Positions 49,401 to 63,067 of a stretch of 64,000 bases of DNA are shown in pieces. The notes beneath the pieces were generated by a model. It saw only the letters and a program-made list of their open reading frames with translations, ran no database searches and was not told the DNA's origin. This stretch comes from Megaleporinus macrocephalus (lineage: Eukaryota; Chordata; Actinopteri; Characiformes; Anostomidae): contig CM038720.1 of the NCBI GenBank assembly GCA_021613375.1, positions 10,722,962-10,786,961 on the forward strand, given 5' to 3'. A program made the position numbers and the translations under genes. Each line of letters begins with the position of its first letter. Position 1 is the stretch's first letter.

Positions 49401-52400
49401 ACTGCATCAGTCTTCCCGCATTAAAATGAAGTAAGTGTTGCAGCTGAAACACATTAATCACTGCAGTAATTATCCAGTCAAAGCTTCAAAAGTGTTTACT
49501 TATGTAAATCCAAACAGCAACTTTTTTGGCCAAGCAGCTTATTTATTAATACCAGTGTCAAACAGTGACAGTCCTTTTATTCAGCCTGTAAAAACTCTAT
49601 AATGCTGCCAATTTCTGTCAATTTCTGTGTCTCTGCGATTCTTGTAGCTTGTTAGCGCAAAGTTATTACAATTCACAAAAACACTTTTTGGCAATTGTAC
49701 ATTAAAATGCAGACATTTGAGTCCCTTAAAAGTCATTTGATGTTTCATTTGAAGCTTGTGACAGACTCTTTTAGTGGAGAGTTCAATGGACAGCTGAAGA
49801 TGTTTGGAGAAGAACATTAACCGTCAATTCTGTTACATGGGATAACATTGGGTTATGACTGATGGGTGGGGAGACTGTCTTACCCACCCAGAGAGAACAA
49901 GACCAATTAAGCTTTCTAGTATTTCAACCCACAAATGTCTGTGGGACAGCTGGGGACCAAAATTGTGATCTGCCCTCAATAGTGCCATTGCTTAGATGGC
50001 ACAACTTTAATTATTAATCAGATTTCAATCATATAAACAATTTATTACCTCTTGTACTTACAAGCACAAAGGTGTTATTGCTTTAAAATGTAGAATCTGT
50101 TAGTTTCAAAACAGTTCTAAGCCAAGGAACATGGTGGCCCAAGCTGTTTCCACAACCTTTCACTAAAGTGTTTACTGCTGCTGAGACATTTGAAGCTTGT
50201 GACAGACTCTTTCAGTGGAACGTTCAATGGAAAGCTGAAGATGCTCAGAGGAGAACATTAACCACCAATTCTGATACATTGGATGACATTGAGTATCATT
50301 GTGCTGGGTGGTGGGGGGAGAGAGTGGACTGCCCTACCCACCCAGCGACAACCAGACCACTCATGCTTTTATGGATTTATGTATGTGGCACAACAAGGAA
50401 CCAAACTTGTGATCTGATCTCAACAGTGTCATTGCTCAGATGGTACAACTAAATTCAACTCAGATTCAAACCATAATAATTCATTACTTCTTGTACTCAC
50501 AAGCACTAATGTGGTGTTGATTTAAAATGTAGAATCTGCTTGTTTCAGTGGGAAAGCTGTTCTATAAAACTACACAATACTTTGGTTATTGTTGGTGTTA
50601 ACTGTGGTTCTAAGCCAAGGAACATGGTAGACCAAGCAGTTTCCACAACCCTTTACTGAAGTGTTTACTGCTGCTGAGTACCAGAGGCTGTCTTGAAATG
50701 AGATTACATTTCCAATGTCATTGAATTACAATGAACTTGCAGTGAACCTTGATGCTTGATGATTGTCCAAAGAAAATTGTATAACGTTATGTACTTTATT
50801 GATTCTTTGAAAGAAATTGATTATTTAGCTGCCTCATTATGCCCAGTCTGGAAGAAACTCTGTGGTGTTAACGTCAAGGGCCAACCAGGTATGCTCACTC
50901 AGTCCTGAGATTTGAACCCATAACCTTCTGGTTGCCTGCCCACCTGCCTTTTACAGTGTAAGAACATTCTTAGATGAATAGAACATCTTTGGAAGTTATT
51001 CTTAATTCTTACAGCGATGTATCATAATTTTGCACGATTTGTTAAATCTTTATTTTCTCTGCTGTCTAGGCCTGAGCTGGACACTGAGTGGACGTCTATC
51101 AGGGTACCAGCAACAACTCACTCCATGGTTCTGAGAGGCATGAGCGCTGATACACAATACCAGTTTCTGATTCGAACAGCCAACATATATGGAGAAAGCC
51201 AACCAAGCCCGGTTACTGACCCCATCTGGACACACAGTGAGTGTCAGTTGCCTTTGTGAAGGCATGGTAGTTTTGTGTAAAGATCTGGGTGTACATTAAG
51301 TATTAAGGTTTCCATGAAAGCCAGTTAGACGTATTTGTTCTTTCTTGCTGTAATTCAACCTTCTGGGTTCCCAGGTGCGCAAGAAGCTGGCAGTGGCCAA
51401 CAGCCCTCCACAGACCATCAGCTGAATGATTATGATATAGATGATTATGACTATGACATTGATATTGCCACTGAAGAGGTAAGACACTTGTCATCAGTTT
51501 TAAAGTTCCTATACTTTTGCATAAAATCAAACATCACAATGTGGCGTCACCCCTTTCTTTCCAGCTGCTGCGTGATCTCCCTGTAAATCAAGGCGGTGAA
51601 ACCTCTTTGGGAGATTCAGCCTCTCAAACGAGCCCCGGTGGTCTTAATTACGGCACAAACGTTTCTAGCTTTGGCTTCACAATGACGCCTACTGCTAGTG
51701 TAACTTCATTCTCCCCGTCCTCAAAGCCTGTCTCCACCAGTCAAGCCCCACTTCCCTATGTCCCAGTGAACCACTGGACAGGGCCGGCGAGGCGGCTGTA
51801 TGACCTGCCCTGTGAGGACACAGCATGTCCTCCAAACAGCGTCTGCATCGATGACTACACTAAAGGAGGCTCACGCTGCCACTGCGCTCTCGGCCGAGGT
51901 GGAGGGACCTGTTCAGACAGTAAGTGTGCTTTTATTAGGCCTGAGTATGTATTATCTGAGGTGTGGACTTGACTCATATGACTCGGACTCGAGTCACTCT
52001 CACGTCATGATGATAATGCTACCCTTATTGTTGGTGCTCAGTGTTGAAAAGGTATTTAATTTAGACCTGACTTATTTGTACTGGCTTAGTACTTAAAACA
52101 AGGCAGGACTGTCTTTACTAGGGTGTCAAATCTTTAGACTTATTTGTACTCTCAACTAAGTGCCTTAGTCACCTCCCCACCACCCACAGAAGCTGCTGCT
52201 GTTCTCAGAATGATGTACTGATTTCTTAATACACAGTATGTATCATTATATTTCAATTTTCACAAGCTTGGTAAATCATCACAATTATCCTAAAAGCCAT
52301 TACACTGCCCACCACTTCCTCCACTGTGACACGGATCCATGACCAGAAGAGGTTATTTTTTAAAATAAGGCCCCAAGAGTCCCCAAAGGCAGTCACATCA

Positions 52401-53628
52401 AACCCAAGATGATAAATATTGTGACGCCTTCCGTGACATTTAAGACTTCGCATATGTTTGCACTGTCCTTCTTCATGCTGCCTCTTCAAGTAATGTGTTT
52501 AAAAGGTCATGGCACCCTGCTGAGCCCGGGGGTTGCGGCGTTGCTGAAGGGCAGAAGACGTGAGTCCACTCTCTCCGTTCACACTTGTCACAGATGTTAA
52601 GGTTACAGATCCACAACAAGGCACTTGATCTCCTCCCTGATGAGAATCAGTGACAGCAGCGGTGACCTTCCTTCCAGCACTCAGAGGGAAAGAATGAAAG
52701 TGTCATACTGCATACAAAATGTACTGATACACATTTTAACAGAAGTTTAAATGGTCAAATTCTGTTTTATGTTGTTTGTTTCTTGGGGGAAAATAAGTTC
52801 ACGCAGCATCTACAGGCCCATTAATTGGCCATTGTCTGCCAATTTTCTACTGACTGATCTGCTAGTTCTGCTACTTTTGTCCAATTTTTTGTTTATATGC
52901 TGAATTTTGCAAAATTACATGACCATTTTTTTGATTTTCGCCCCACCTCAGTCCTATATCAGTCCTACCACAGTCAAGAAGCACAGCTCAAGTTCTCAGA
53001 GTTCTCTACCTTCAGTCAAACCTGACACTTTTCAACCATCTTTTCAGGCCATCTTCAATGAACTTGAGCCCGGTGGTGACTCTGGATCTCTTTACATGGG
53101 GTTTCTTTTTTCTGTTTGGTAGACTTTAAACTTAGGAAGGAAGGAGAAGGGATGAACTGTTCATGAGTGGGTTTGTGAAGTGTTCTTGAATCCATGCAGT
53201 AGTTTTCACTACAGAATTATGTCTGACGGCCTGAAGATCACAACCGTTGAGTGTTGGTTTTGTATCTTATCGCGTGCATACAAACACTTCTCCTGATCTT
53301 CTGATGATGATGTGTATCGTAGATGATTTTGCCATTTCAGAAGCATTATTCTTTGGTCTAATTGTCTGTGCAGTGTTTCACAGAGTGATGAACCCTTCTA
53401 TTTCTAAAAGCCTCTCTGGAAAGCTCTTTTCATACCCAATTATGTTTCTGAAGTGTTGCCAATCAACCTATCTAGTTGTAATTTGCTTCACCAGGATTTT
53501 TTGGAGTTACACAACTACAGTGCTTTGTTACCCCACATGAAATGTGCTGCAGGAATTCAGTTTGAATTGGGCATATACATTCTAACAAGACAATAAAACT
53601 AACTTCTTTAGGAAATGGTGTTGTTAGT

Positions 53629-53704
<76 letters not shown>

Positions 53705-56700
53705 ATAAACAGTACTGTTTATATGTATAGACTGTATACATGATGTATATTATAATAGACATAGTGTAATAATAACAGTGTAGTCATTATAATATATAGT
53801 CAACAGTATAGTATATATAACATACAGTTAAACAGACAAATCTGAAATAAATATATAATATGATGTAGTCTAATACCTGATAGCTGATATAGAGGTCCGG
53901 AGTATAACAGTGTTTAATAACTCATAAAGGGGTCCGGAGTATAACAGTGTCTGATAACTCAAAAAGGGCTCTGGAGTTTAACAGTGTCTGATAACTGATA
54001 TAGAGGTCTGGAGTATAACAGTGTCTGATAACTGATATAGAGGTCTGGAGTATAACAGTGTCTGATAACTGATATAGGGGTCCGGAGTATAACAGTGTCT
54101 GATAACTGATATAGAGGTCTGGAGTATAACAGTGTCTGATAACTGATATAGAGGTCCGGAGTATAACAGTGTTTAATAACTCATAAAGGGATCCAGAGTA
54201 TAACAGTGTCTGATAACTGATATAGAGGTCTGGAGTATAACAGTGTCTGATAACAGATATAGAGGTTCAGAGTATAACAGTGTCTGATAACTGATATAGA
54301 GGTCTGGAGTATAACAGTGTCTGATAACTGATATAGAGGTCTGGAGTATAACAGTGTCTGATAACTGATATAGAGGTCTGGAGTATAACAGTGTCTGATA
54401 ACTGATATAGGGGTCTGGAGTATAACAGTGTCTGATAACTGATATAGGGGTCCGGAGTATAACAGTGTCTGATAACTGATATAGAGGTCTGGAGTATAAC
54501 AGTGTCTGATAACTGATATAGAGGTCCGGAGTATAACAGTGTCTGATAACTGATATGGGGGTCCGGAGTATGACAGTGTCTGAAAACTGATATAGAGGTC
54601 TGGAGTATAACAATTTCTGATAACTGATATAGAGGTCCGGAGTATAACAGTGTCTGGTAACAGATATAGAGGTCCGGAGTATAACAGTGTCTGATAACTG
54701 ATATGGGGGTCCGGAGTATGACAGTGTCTGAAAACTGATATAGAGGTTCAGAGTATAACAGTGTCTGATAACTGATATAGAGGTCTGGAGTATAACAGTG
54801 TCTGATAACTGATATAGGGGTCCGGAGTATAACAGTGTCTGATAACTGATATAGAGGTCCGGAGTATAACAGTGTCTGATAACTGATATGGGGGTCCGGA
54901 GTATGACAGTGTCTGAAAACTGATATAGAGGTTCAGAGTATAACAGTGTCTGATAACTGATATAGAGGTCCAGAGTATAACAGTGTCTAATCACTAATAA
55001 AGGGCTCTGGAGTATAACAGTGTCTGATAACTGATATAGAGGTCCGGAGTATAACGGTGTCTGATAACTGATATGGGGGTCTGGAGTATAACAGTGTCTG
55101 CTAACTGATATAGGGGTCTGGAGTATAACAGTGTCTGATAACAGATATAGAGGTTCAGAGTATAACAGTGTCTGATAACTGATATAGAGGTTCAGAGTAT
55201 AACAGTGTCTGAAAACTGATATAGGGGTCCAGAGTATAACAGTGTCTGATAACTGATATAGAGGTTCAGAGTATAACAGTTTCTGATAACTGATATGGGG
55301 GTCCGGAGTATAACAGTGTCTGATAACTCAAAAAGGGCTCTGGAGTTTAACAGTGTCTGATAACTGATATAGAGGTCTGGAGTATAACAGTGTCTGATAA
55401 CTGATATAGAGGTCTGGAGTATAACAGTGTCTGATAACTGATATGGGGGTCTGGAGTATAACAGTGTTACAGGATTATTTTTTACTGTGGAATAAGTTAA
55501 ATAGTCTGATGGCCTGAATCTATATAAAATAATAATACTTCAGTATCAGAAGCCACATAAGCTTGTCTATTTAACATTACTTAACAACTCAGTATGTCTT
55601 ACGACAAGTGTGGGATGAGTCAGTGCATGTGGTTGGCGTGATGCTAGCTGCTGACGTATAAGCGTTCATTGGACACAGTCGGCCTAAAGCTCCGGTGTAA
55701 AAGTTAAGAAGCAAAAATCAGACATATCCAAACCATATTAGCTACTGCCAAAAACTCAGTCCTCCTGAGAAGCTCATTCAGTCTTTCTTTTCGCTCTTAG
55801 CTGTGGCTGTACGTTTTCCGAAGTTCAGTGGATCCTCTTACGTTGCCTTCGAACCTTTGAAGAACTCTTACTACTCGTTTGAAATCGTACTCGAATTCAG
55901 GGTAAGGAGATGGATCAGTTTGGTTCTCCTGTTTGTGTTTTGTAGTCTATTCGAGAAATACTTCATGCTAACAGTCCATGATAGCTGGTAAAATGTAGTT
56001 ACTAATAGATGCTAATCTAATTCTCAATTCTAATCTAAATCTAGAACTAATACACTGTTAGCAGTTTTAGCATTTTGCTGCTTCCTTATAGGCTGACAGT
56101 GAAGATGGCCTCCTGCTGTACTGCGGCGAGAACGACCAAGGAGAAGGGGACTTTGCCTCGCTTGCCATTATCAGAGGAAAACTTCACTTCAGGTTTGGGG
56201 AAGCCATATAAGCTAGCTATGTAGGAAAGTGATTTAAAAGTGTGTTGAGTGTTATATGACTTAGTAAGCACTGCCTGTGTCTGCAGGTATAACTGTGGAA
56301 CAGGAACAGGTCAGGTAATGGCTCGGAGTCGAGTGAAGTTGGGAGTATGGCACACGGTGACTGTGTTCAGAGAGGGCCTTAGCAGCTGGCTGAGAGTGGA
56401 CAACAACACACCGATTACTGGACGCTCTGCGGTGAGAAATATTGTGTTCAATTTAATTTGTTGCAATATTAAGTACAAACCGGATTCCAAAAAAGTTGGG
56501 ACACTAAACAAACAGGCCTCTAACTGTTCAATCGTCTTGGGCCTTCTTTGTCGCACCCTCCTCTTTATGAAAGATCTGGACTGCAGGCTGGCCATTTCAG
56601 TACCCAGATCCTTCTCCTATGTAGCCATGATGTTGTGATTGCTGCAGAATGTGGTCTGGCATTATCTTGTTGAAGCATGCAGGTCTTCCCTGAAAGAGAT

Positions 56701-59700
56701 GACGTCTAGATGGGAGCATATGTTGCTCTAGAACCTGAACATAGTTCTCTGCATTAATGGTGGCTTTCCAGACATGCAAGCTGCCCATGCCACAAGCACT
56801 CATGCAACCCCATACCATCAGTAATGCAGGCTTCTGAACGGAGCGTTGATAACAACTTGGGTTATCCTTGTCCTCTCTGGTCCTGATGACATGGCTTCCC
56901 AGTGTTCCATAAAGAACTTCAAATCGTGACTCATCTGACCCCAGAACAGTCTTCCATTTTGCCACACTCCATTTTAAAAGACCCCCGGCCCAGTGCAAAC
57001 GTCTGAGCTTGTGGAGCTTGCTTAGAAATGGCTTCCTCTTTGCACTGTAGAGTTTCAGCTGGCAACGGCGGACGGCACGGTGGATTGTGTTCACTGACAA
57101 TGCTTTCTGGAAGTATTCCTGAGCCCATTCTGTTATTTCCTTGACAGTGGCATTCCTGTTTGAGGTGCAGGGACGTTTAAGGGCCCGGAGATCACGAGCA
57201 TCCAGTAGAGTTTTACGGCCTTGACCCTTACGCACAGCGATTGTTCCAGATTCTCTGAATCTTTTGATGATGTTATGCACGGTTGATGATGATAACTCAA
57301 AAGTCTTTGCTATTTGACGCTGGGTAACACCATTCTGGTAATAATCACTATCTTTCTGTGCAACAATGGTGGAACTGGTGATCCTCTTACCATCTTGGCT
57401 TCAGAGAGACACTGACACTCTGAGAAGCTCTTTTTATACCCAATCATGTTGTCAGTTGACCTAATTAGTGTTAATTGGTCTTCCAGCTGTTCGTTATATG
57501 CTCAATTTCCTTTTTCCAGCCACTTATTGCTACCTGTCCCAACTTTTTTGGGATTTGTTGACGCCATGAAATTTTGAAACAACATATTTTTCCCTTAAAA
57601 TGATACATTCTCTCAGTTTAAACTTTTGATCTGTGATTTGTGTTCTATTCTGAATAAAATATTACATGTTGGCACCTCCACATCATTGCATTCAGTTTTT
57701 ATTCACAATTTGTTTAGTGTCCCAACTTTTTTGGAATCTGGTTTGTAACTGTAATATAAGAATGTTTCATAACTCTAATATGTTATGCTACTAAAATGTT
57801 ATCTTGGTAATTTGTTTAGCATGTGTGTCGTTCACAGTGGTTTGATGGGAAATAGCTCACTGTAGATAAATGTATTGGCTCAGATTTCTTAAAGTGGTGT
57901 AGATAAGAACCAGAAGCAGGAGTATAGGTTTAGTCTTAACACTGTTAAGGATACAGGAACTCACAATATATACCCCAACACATCCAACAACACCCCACCA
58001 CCCCATTGCAAAATGTCTCATGCAAAACCAGAGACTAAAGCCAAATGTCCTGCCCTGTCTCCCTCGTCCTCGCCATTTTGTTTACGTTCCTGTTTGTAGT
58101 TATGTGCTTGTGTTTACGTTCTTCACCATGTGGTTCTGTGTTTTGGTCATGTGCTCCTCATGTCTCTGCCCCCCACCTGGTTTGTATCTGTAACCCCTCC
58201 AGGTGTCTCGTATTCCCTGTCTTGTTGTATACCCTTTGTTTGCTACCTTATGTTATCGGTCATTGTTAGCCTGCCTGCCGTGTTTTGCCTGGTTGTGTTT
58301 CTTTTCTTGTCCGTTTATGATCCGTCTTTTGTTTACCCCTCGTTTTCTTTGTTAGCTCAGTTGTGGTTTAGTGTTTAGTGTTTAGTTTCTATTTTCATTA
58401 AAGTACGTTTGTCGTTTAAGTTGTGTCCACCCCTTGTCTGCCTTGCCTCACTTGCTCCGGCTTCAGCCAGTCCACCCATGACAACTGCAACAAAATGCAC
58501 TGATTAATATACATACAAACGTTTGATTAAAACCAAATATTTTAGAGGTCAGTTTTAAATATTATGTGAATAGAATTTTTTACTTTTTTCTAGAAACTAG
58601 AAACCATAAATTTTTATACTCCAGGTTTGGTATTTGGAACCAAGTCATAGTTATAAAGCAGTTTTGTCTTGATTTAGTTATTGGAAATTTGTGACATCAC
58701 ATTGAGAAATACCTGATGCACGTATATAAACAGAAAAGAAATATATAACTGCACGCCATCAGCATACTATGAACACTGATATCAAGTTTTCAACAAAATA
58801 CACTGATTAATAAACATTTGATTAAAACCAATTATTTTAGAGGTCAGTTTTAAATATTATGTGAATAGAATTTTAACTTGTTACTAACTTGTTCTGATAT
58901 AAGACATGACCAAAATGTTTGACTTCCAAAGATCATATTTAAGTCCTTACACTAACTTTGATGGTGAGGCCTGTCTATAATTCCAAATTATAATTCATAT
59001 AACTCATTATCTGATTTATCCACTCATTTGTTGTTTGCAACCTGACTGCTAGCCTACTAGGGCTTGAGTTTGCTCAGATATTGGTAGAAGCACCTCTGAC
59101 CTCCCAAAATGTTGGTAGAACATGCCCTATCATCCATATGCAAACCTACACCCATGAACAGGAGTCTACCAAGCAACCAAGTGATTATGTAATGGTTTCT
59201 TTATATATATATTAGGGCTGTGTATTGGCAAGAACCTGGCGATACAATACATATCGTGATACAGTGGTCACGATTCAATATATCAAATACTACTATAAAA
59301 ACACACCACTATATGTACAGGTTTGTCTGTGCTTACAGTAGCATTGCGCCTTTGTGCTGCTTGTTAATGTTGGAGTGGAGCTGAAAATGGATTACGACAC
59401 TGCCATCTAGTGGTCAGAGGTTTAAACACAACACACAATGATTCACTGTCTGCCAGAATCTGTGTATCGAGAATCGATACAGTATCACGAAACGTAATAT
59501 CCCAATATTCAATATTTTTGATATTTTCTTACACCCCTAATATATATCCTTTATCACTAATGATGTAAACAATTCTGACTCTCCACAATTTCTGTATTTA
59601 AACAGAAGGTGTTTGCAGACAGTTGCTGTCTCCAGTAAGAAGACCATTACAGTGATCAACTCTGCTTGTAACAAACACATAAACAAGTTTTTCTGTGTCG

Positions 59701-62700
59701 CTCTGAGACAGAAAAGGCCGAACAGGATATACATGTGGAATTAAACAAAGCTCACACTCAGGTTTTATACTCCAGGTTTGGTATTTGGAGCTAAAGAACC
59801 AAGTCATAGTCATAAAGCAGTTTTGTCTTGATTTAGTTATTGGAAATTTGTGACATCACACTGAAAAATACCTGACACACATATATAACCAGAATGGAAA
59901 TATATAATTGCATGCCATCAGTATAACTATGAACACTGCTTTCAAGTTTTCTAGTGACATCAACTAGGGCTAACATGTACAAGAGGATTAAGCTGCCTGA
60001 GCTCTGAGAAACTGTTTTGAAATGGGGTTTTGACCTGAAAGATGTTGTAAGTCAAAATATTACTTGACCGCACTTTTACAATTATCAACATAACACAATT
60101 TGGACAGTAAACAAAACAGCTGTATCTGCAGCCTCAGGTTCCTCTTACCACCCCTGTAACCGAATCCAAGCCTTTCTACAGTGAACCACTTCACATCTGA
60201 CTGAATGAGTTATGCAGAAATGCAGGAAAATCAGTGCAAGTATCCTTTAACATCAACCCTCTGTCCATATCAGTGTCCTGCATTGTTTTATTTTGAACTG
60301 CCGTGGTGTTTGAAAAGCAGTAATCAGACCCTATTCTTCCTTGCCTCGCTATTCCCACACTGCAGGGCGAGTTCACCAAGATCACCTTTCGCACTCCGCT
60401 TTACCTCGGCGGCTCGCCCTCCATTTATTGGCTGGCCAAAGCAGCCGGAACCAGCCGGAGCTTCCAGGGCTGCGTCCAGAGCCTCTCTGTGAATGGCAGG
60501 ATGATTGACATGAGGCCATGGCCTATGGGGCGAGCTCTGAGTGGGGCAGATGTAGGTGAGCAGAGCGAGTCATGGAATGTGTGTTGTCCCCTTTAGCCTC
60601 TCACCTCCGCCGACTGTAGGTTAACTCCCTCATATTGCTCTGATTTAGGCGGGTTCAGGCAGCTCGGCTAGTGAGCGCTATCTAAGGCTCAGTGGCTTGG
60701 CTGTCTGCTTTTCTGGGGCGCCCTCTTGTGGACAGTCTAGCAAAGCTGCTGGAAAAGAGCTTGCATCTCTAAGCAGACAACAATTGAGCCATGGTTCTAT
60801 TATGAGTTTTTTGAAAAAGATTGAAGATGGGCTCACGATTATCGAAGACCCTACTTTTATGAGATTGCGAGGCCAATCACTGGTGATGACACAGCAATCC
60901 ATGACCTGGTGTCCAAGAAAGCTAATCTGGCCTACACAAGCATCTATTAGTTGATGTAAAAGAATCAGTTAGTGGTTAGTTTTCCTCAATGGCAAGTACA
61001 ATGACTTTGCGGTAGCCTTAGTTTAAAAGGTTAGGGTGGGGCTTCATGCCAGCCTTTGCACTCCCAGCCTTGTAGCATCCTGTGAAAAGGGGATTTGACT
61101 GTTAAAATTAAAATTAAAAACATTTTAATTGAATTATTATGTTTGAAAATAGCCTGAAAATTTCCTTAAGGCCAAAATATATTGTTTTATTACATGTTAT
61201 CATGATAAACTGCATGTGATTATAATTTATTCAAACTGTTGCAGTTAAGATTGATGCATTATGACGCAGTGTTGCATTTCTAACTCTAGTGTGTTTGTGT
61301 TATTGTGCTATTTAATGTGTGATATAAGTGTGATATGCATTGTCTCTGGCAGGTGAGTGCAGTGACGGTGTCTGTACAGACGTCAGCTGTGAGAACGGGG
61401 GAGTGTGCTATGCCAACCGAGCAGACGGCTACGTGTGTCTTTGTCCGCTCGGCTATAGAGGTCCACTGTGCCAAGAGAGTAAGTGCCCGGTTTCACTAAG
61501 CGTTCAGTTCGCAGTACAGCTTTATGCTCTCTTGACATGAAGATGTACCCCCAGTTTGACCCCACTGGCGTTTGCTCTGCAGCGTTCTCCCTCTTCCTCC
61601 CTCACTTCAACGAGACTCTGGCGTCCTACCTAAGTGTGCCCTGGCCGCAGCCTCCGCAGCACTACCTGTCCTTCATGGAGTTTGAAATGACCTTCCTGCC
61701 CGCGGCCTATGATGGTACTCTGCTCTACAGCGAAGACTCGGACAGCAGGGACTTCCTGGCCGTCACCTTGGTGGGAGGATACGTAGAATTCCGCTTTGAC
61801 TGTGGATCCGGGACCACCACTATTAGGTGTGTAGCTGTAGGATGAAGATCATCTTACCCATCTATTATGAGCTGTGATTGCTAAATTGCAGTGGGTCCAG
61901 TGAAGGGTTAGGGTCCAGGTCACTTTGGGCCCTGCAACTGCCTGTAGGCTAATTATGGCCCTGGTTATGACTCTGTGCCACATAGAAACATGAAATTCTG
62001 CAAAAGTTACATCTAATTTCTTGGGTTTTCTATGTTTAACTCAGCAGAAAAACATTAATTGTGCATTATATTAGTGGCGTCTCTCATCTTAAAGGTACAC
62101 ACCTGCTCCACAGTGAGGTGGAAACCATTAACGTGGCAGAAAGTTTGGGTGGCATCAGTGTGTGTTGTGCTAGTGTGAGTGGACCAGATAGAGGAGTGCT
62201 GCTGAAGTGTTTAAACACCTCAGTGTCACTGCTGGGCTAGGAAAAGTCCACCAACCAGTAACATCCAGTCAACAGTGTCCTGTGGACAGTGTACTCTGAT
62301 CACTGTTGAAGGACTAGAGAATGACCAACACACACCAACTGTAGACACACTAACATCACTGAAGTGCTGGGAACGATCCACCAACATCATTGAAGAACAG
62401 GGTAGAAGGTATACAGAGGAACAGATGGACTACAGTATGTAAGTGTAGAGCTATAGAGTGCAGCTATATGATAAGTGAAAGTGATAAAACAGTGAAAGTA
62501 GAAACAAAGAGGTGGTTTTAATGAGGTTTAAAACCTCATACCTCAGAAATGGAGAAGGAAAGAGGTTTCTGTTAGCTGTTGACCCTCATACCAGCACCCA
62601 AAAGTCAAGTTTTCTTTTAAAGAGCTGCCTTCCAAGAGATGTGTGCACATATTAAAGCATCTGTACAACCTTTCACAGCCACAGTACCAACTTTTAACTT

Positions 62701-63011
62701 TTAAACCAAGCAGTGGTTGTTGAATTTGCAAACAGCTCCATCTAGCTGCAGAGGCCTGACATTACATCTTTACTTTTAATGAATTGGACGTGTCTAACAC
62801 TTTTTCAGTCACACGATGAACACATTTAGCTCATTAAACCCATTTGTGCAGTGAAACACTCACTAGTGAGCATACACTCTAGAGGGGCAGTGAGTACACT
62901 TACCTGGTGCGGTGGGCAGGCCTGTCCACAGCGCGCAGGAAGCAGTTGGGGGTTAGGTGCCTTGTTCAAGGGCACTTTAGTTGTGTCCTGTTGGTCTGAG
63001 GGATCGAGCCC

Positions 63012-63067
<56 letters not shown>

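Noticed and set aside
52480..52600. Extra egflam exon in the GC-richer part of intron 9
   Set aside because: Exons 9 and 10 already join in phase (Asp401-Thr402-Val403), and the patch has no similarity to the protein.
54173..54994. 273-codon minus frame
   Set aside because: It is the 37-bp minisatellite read through three successive frames, repeating every 37 residues.
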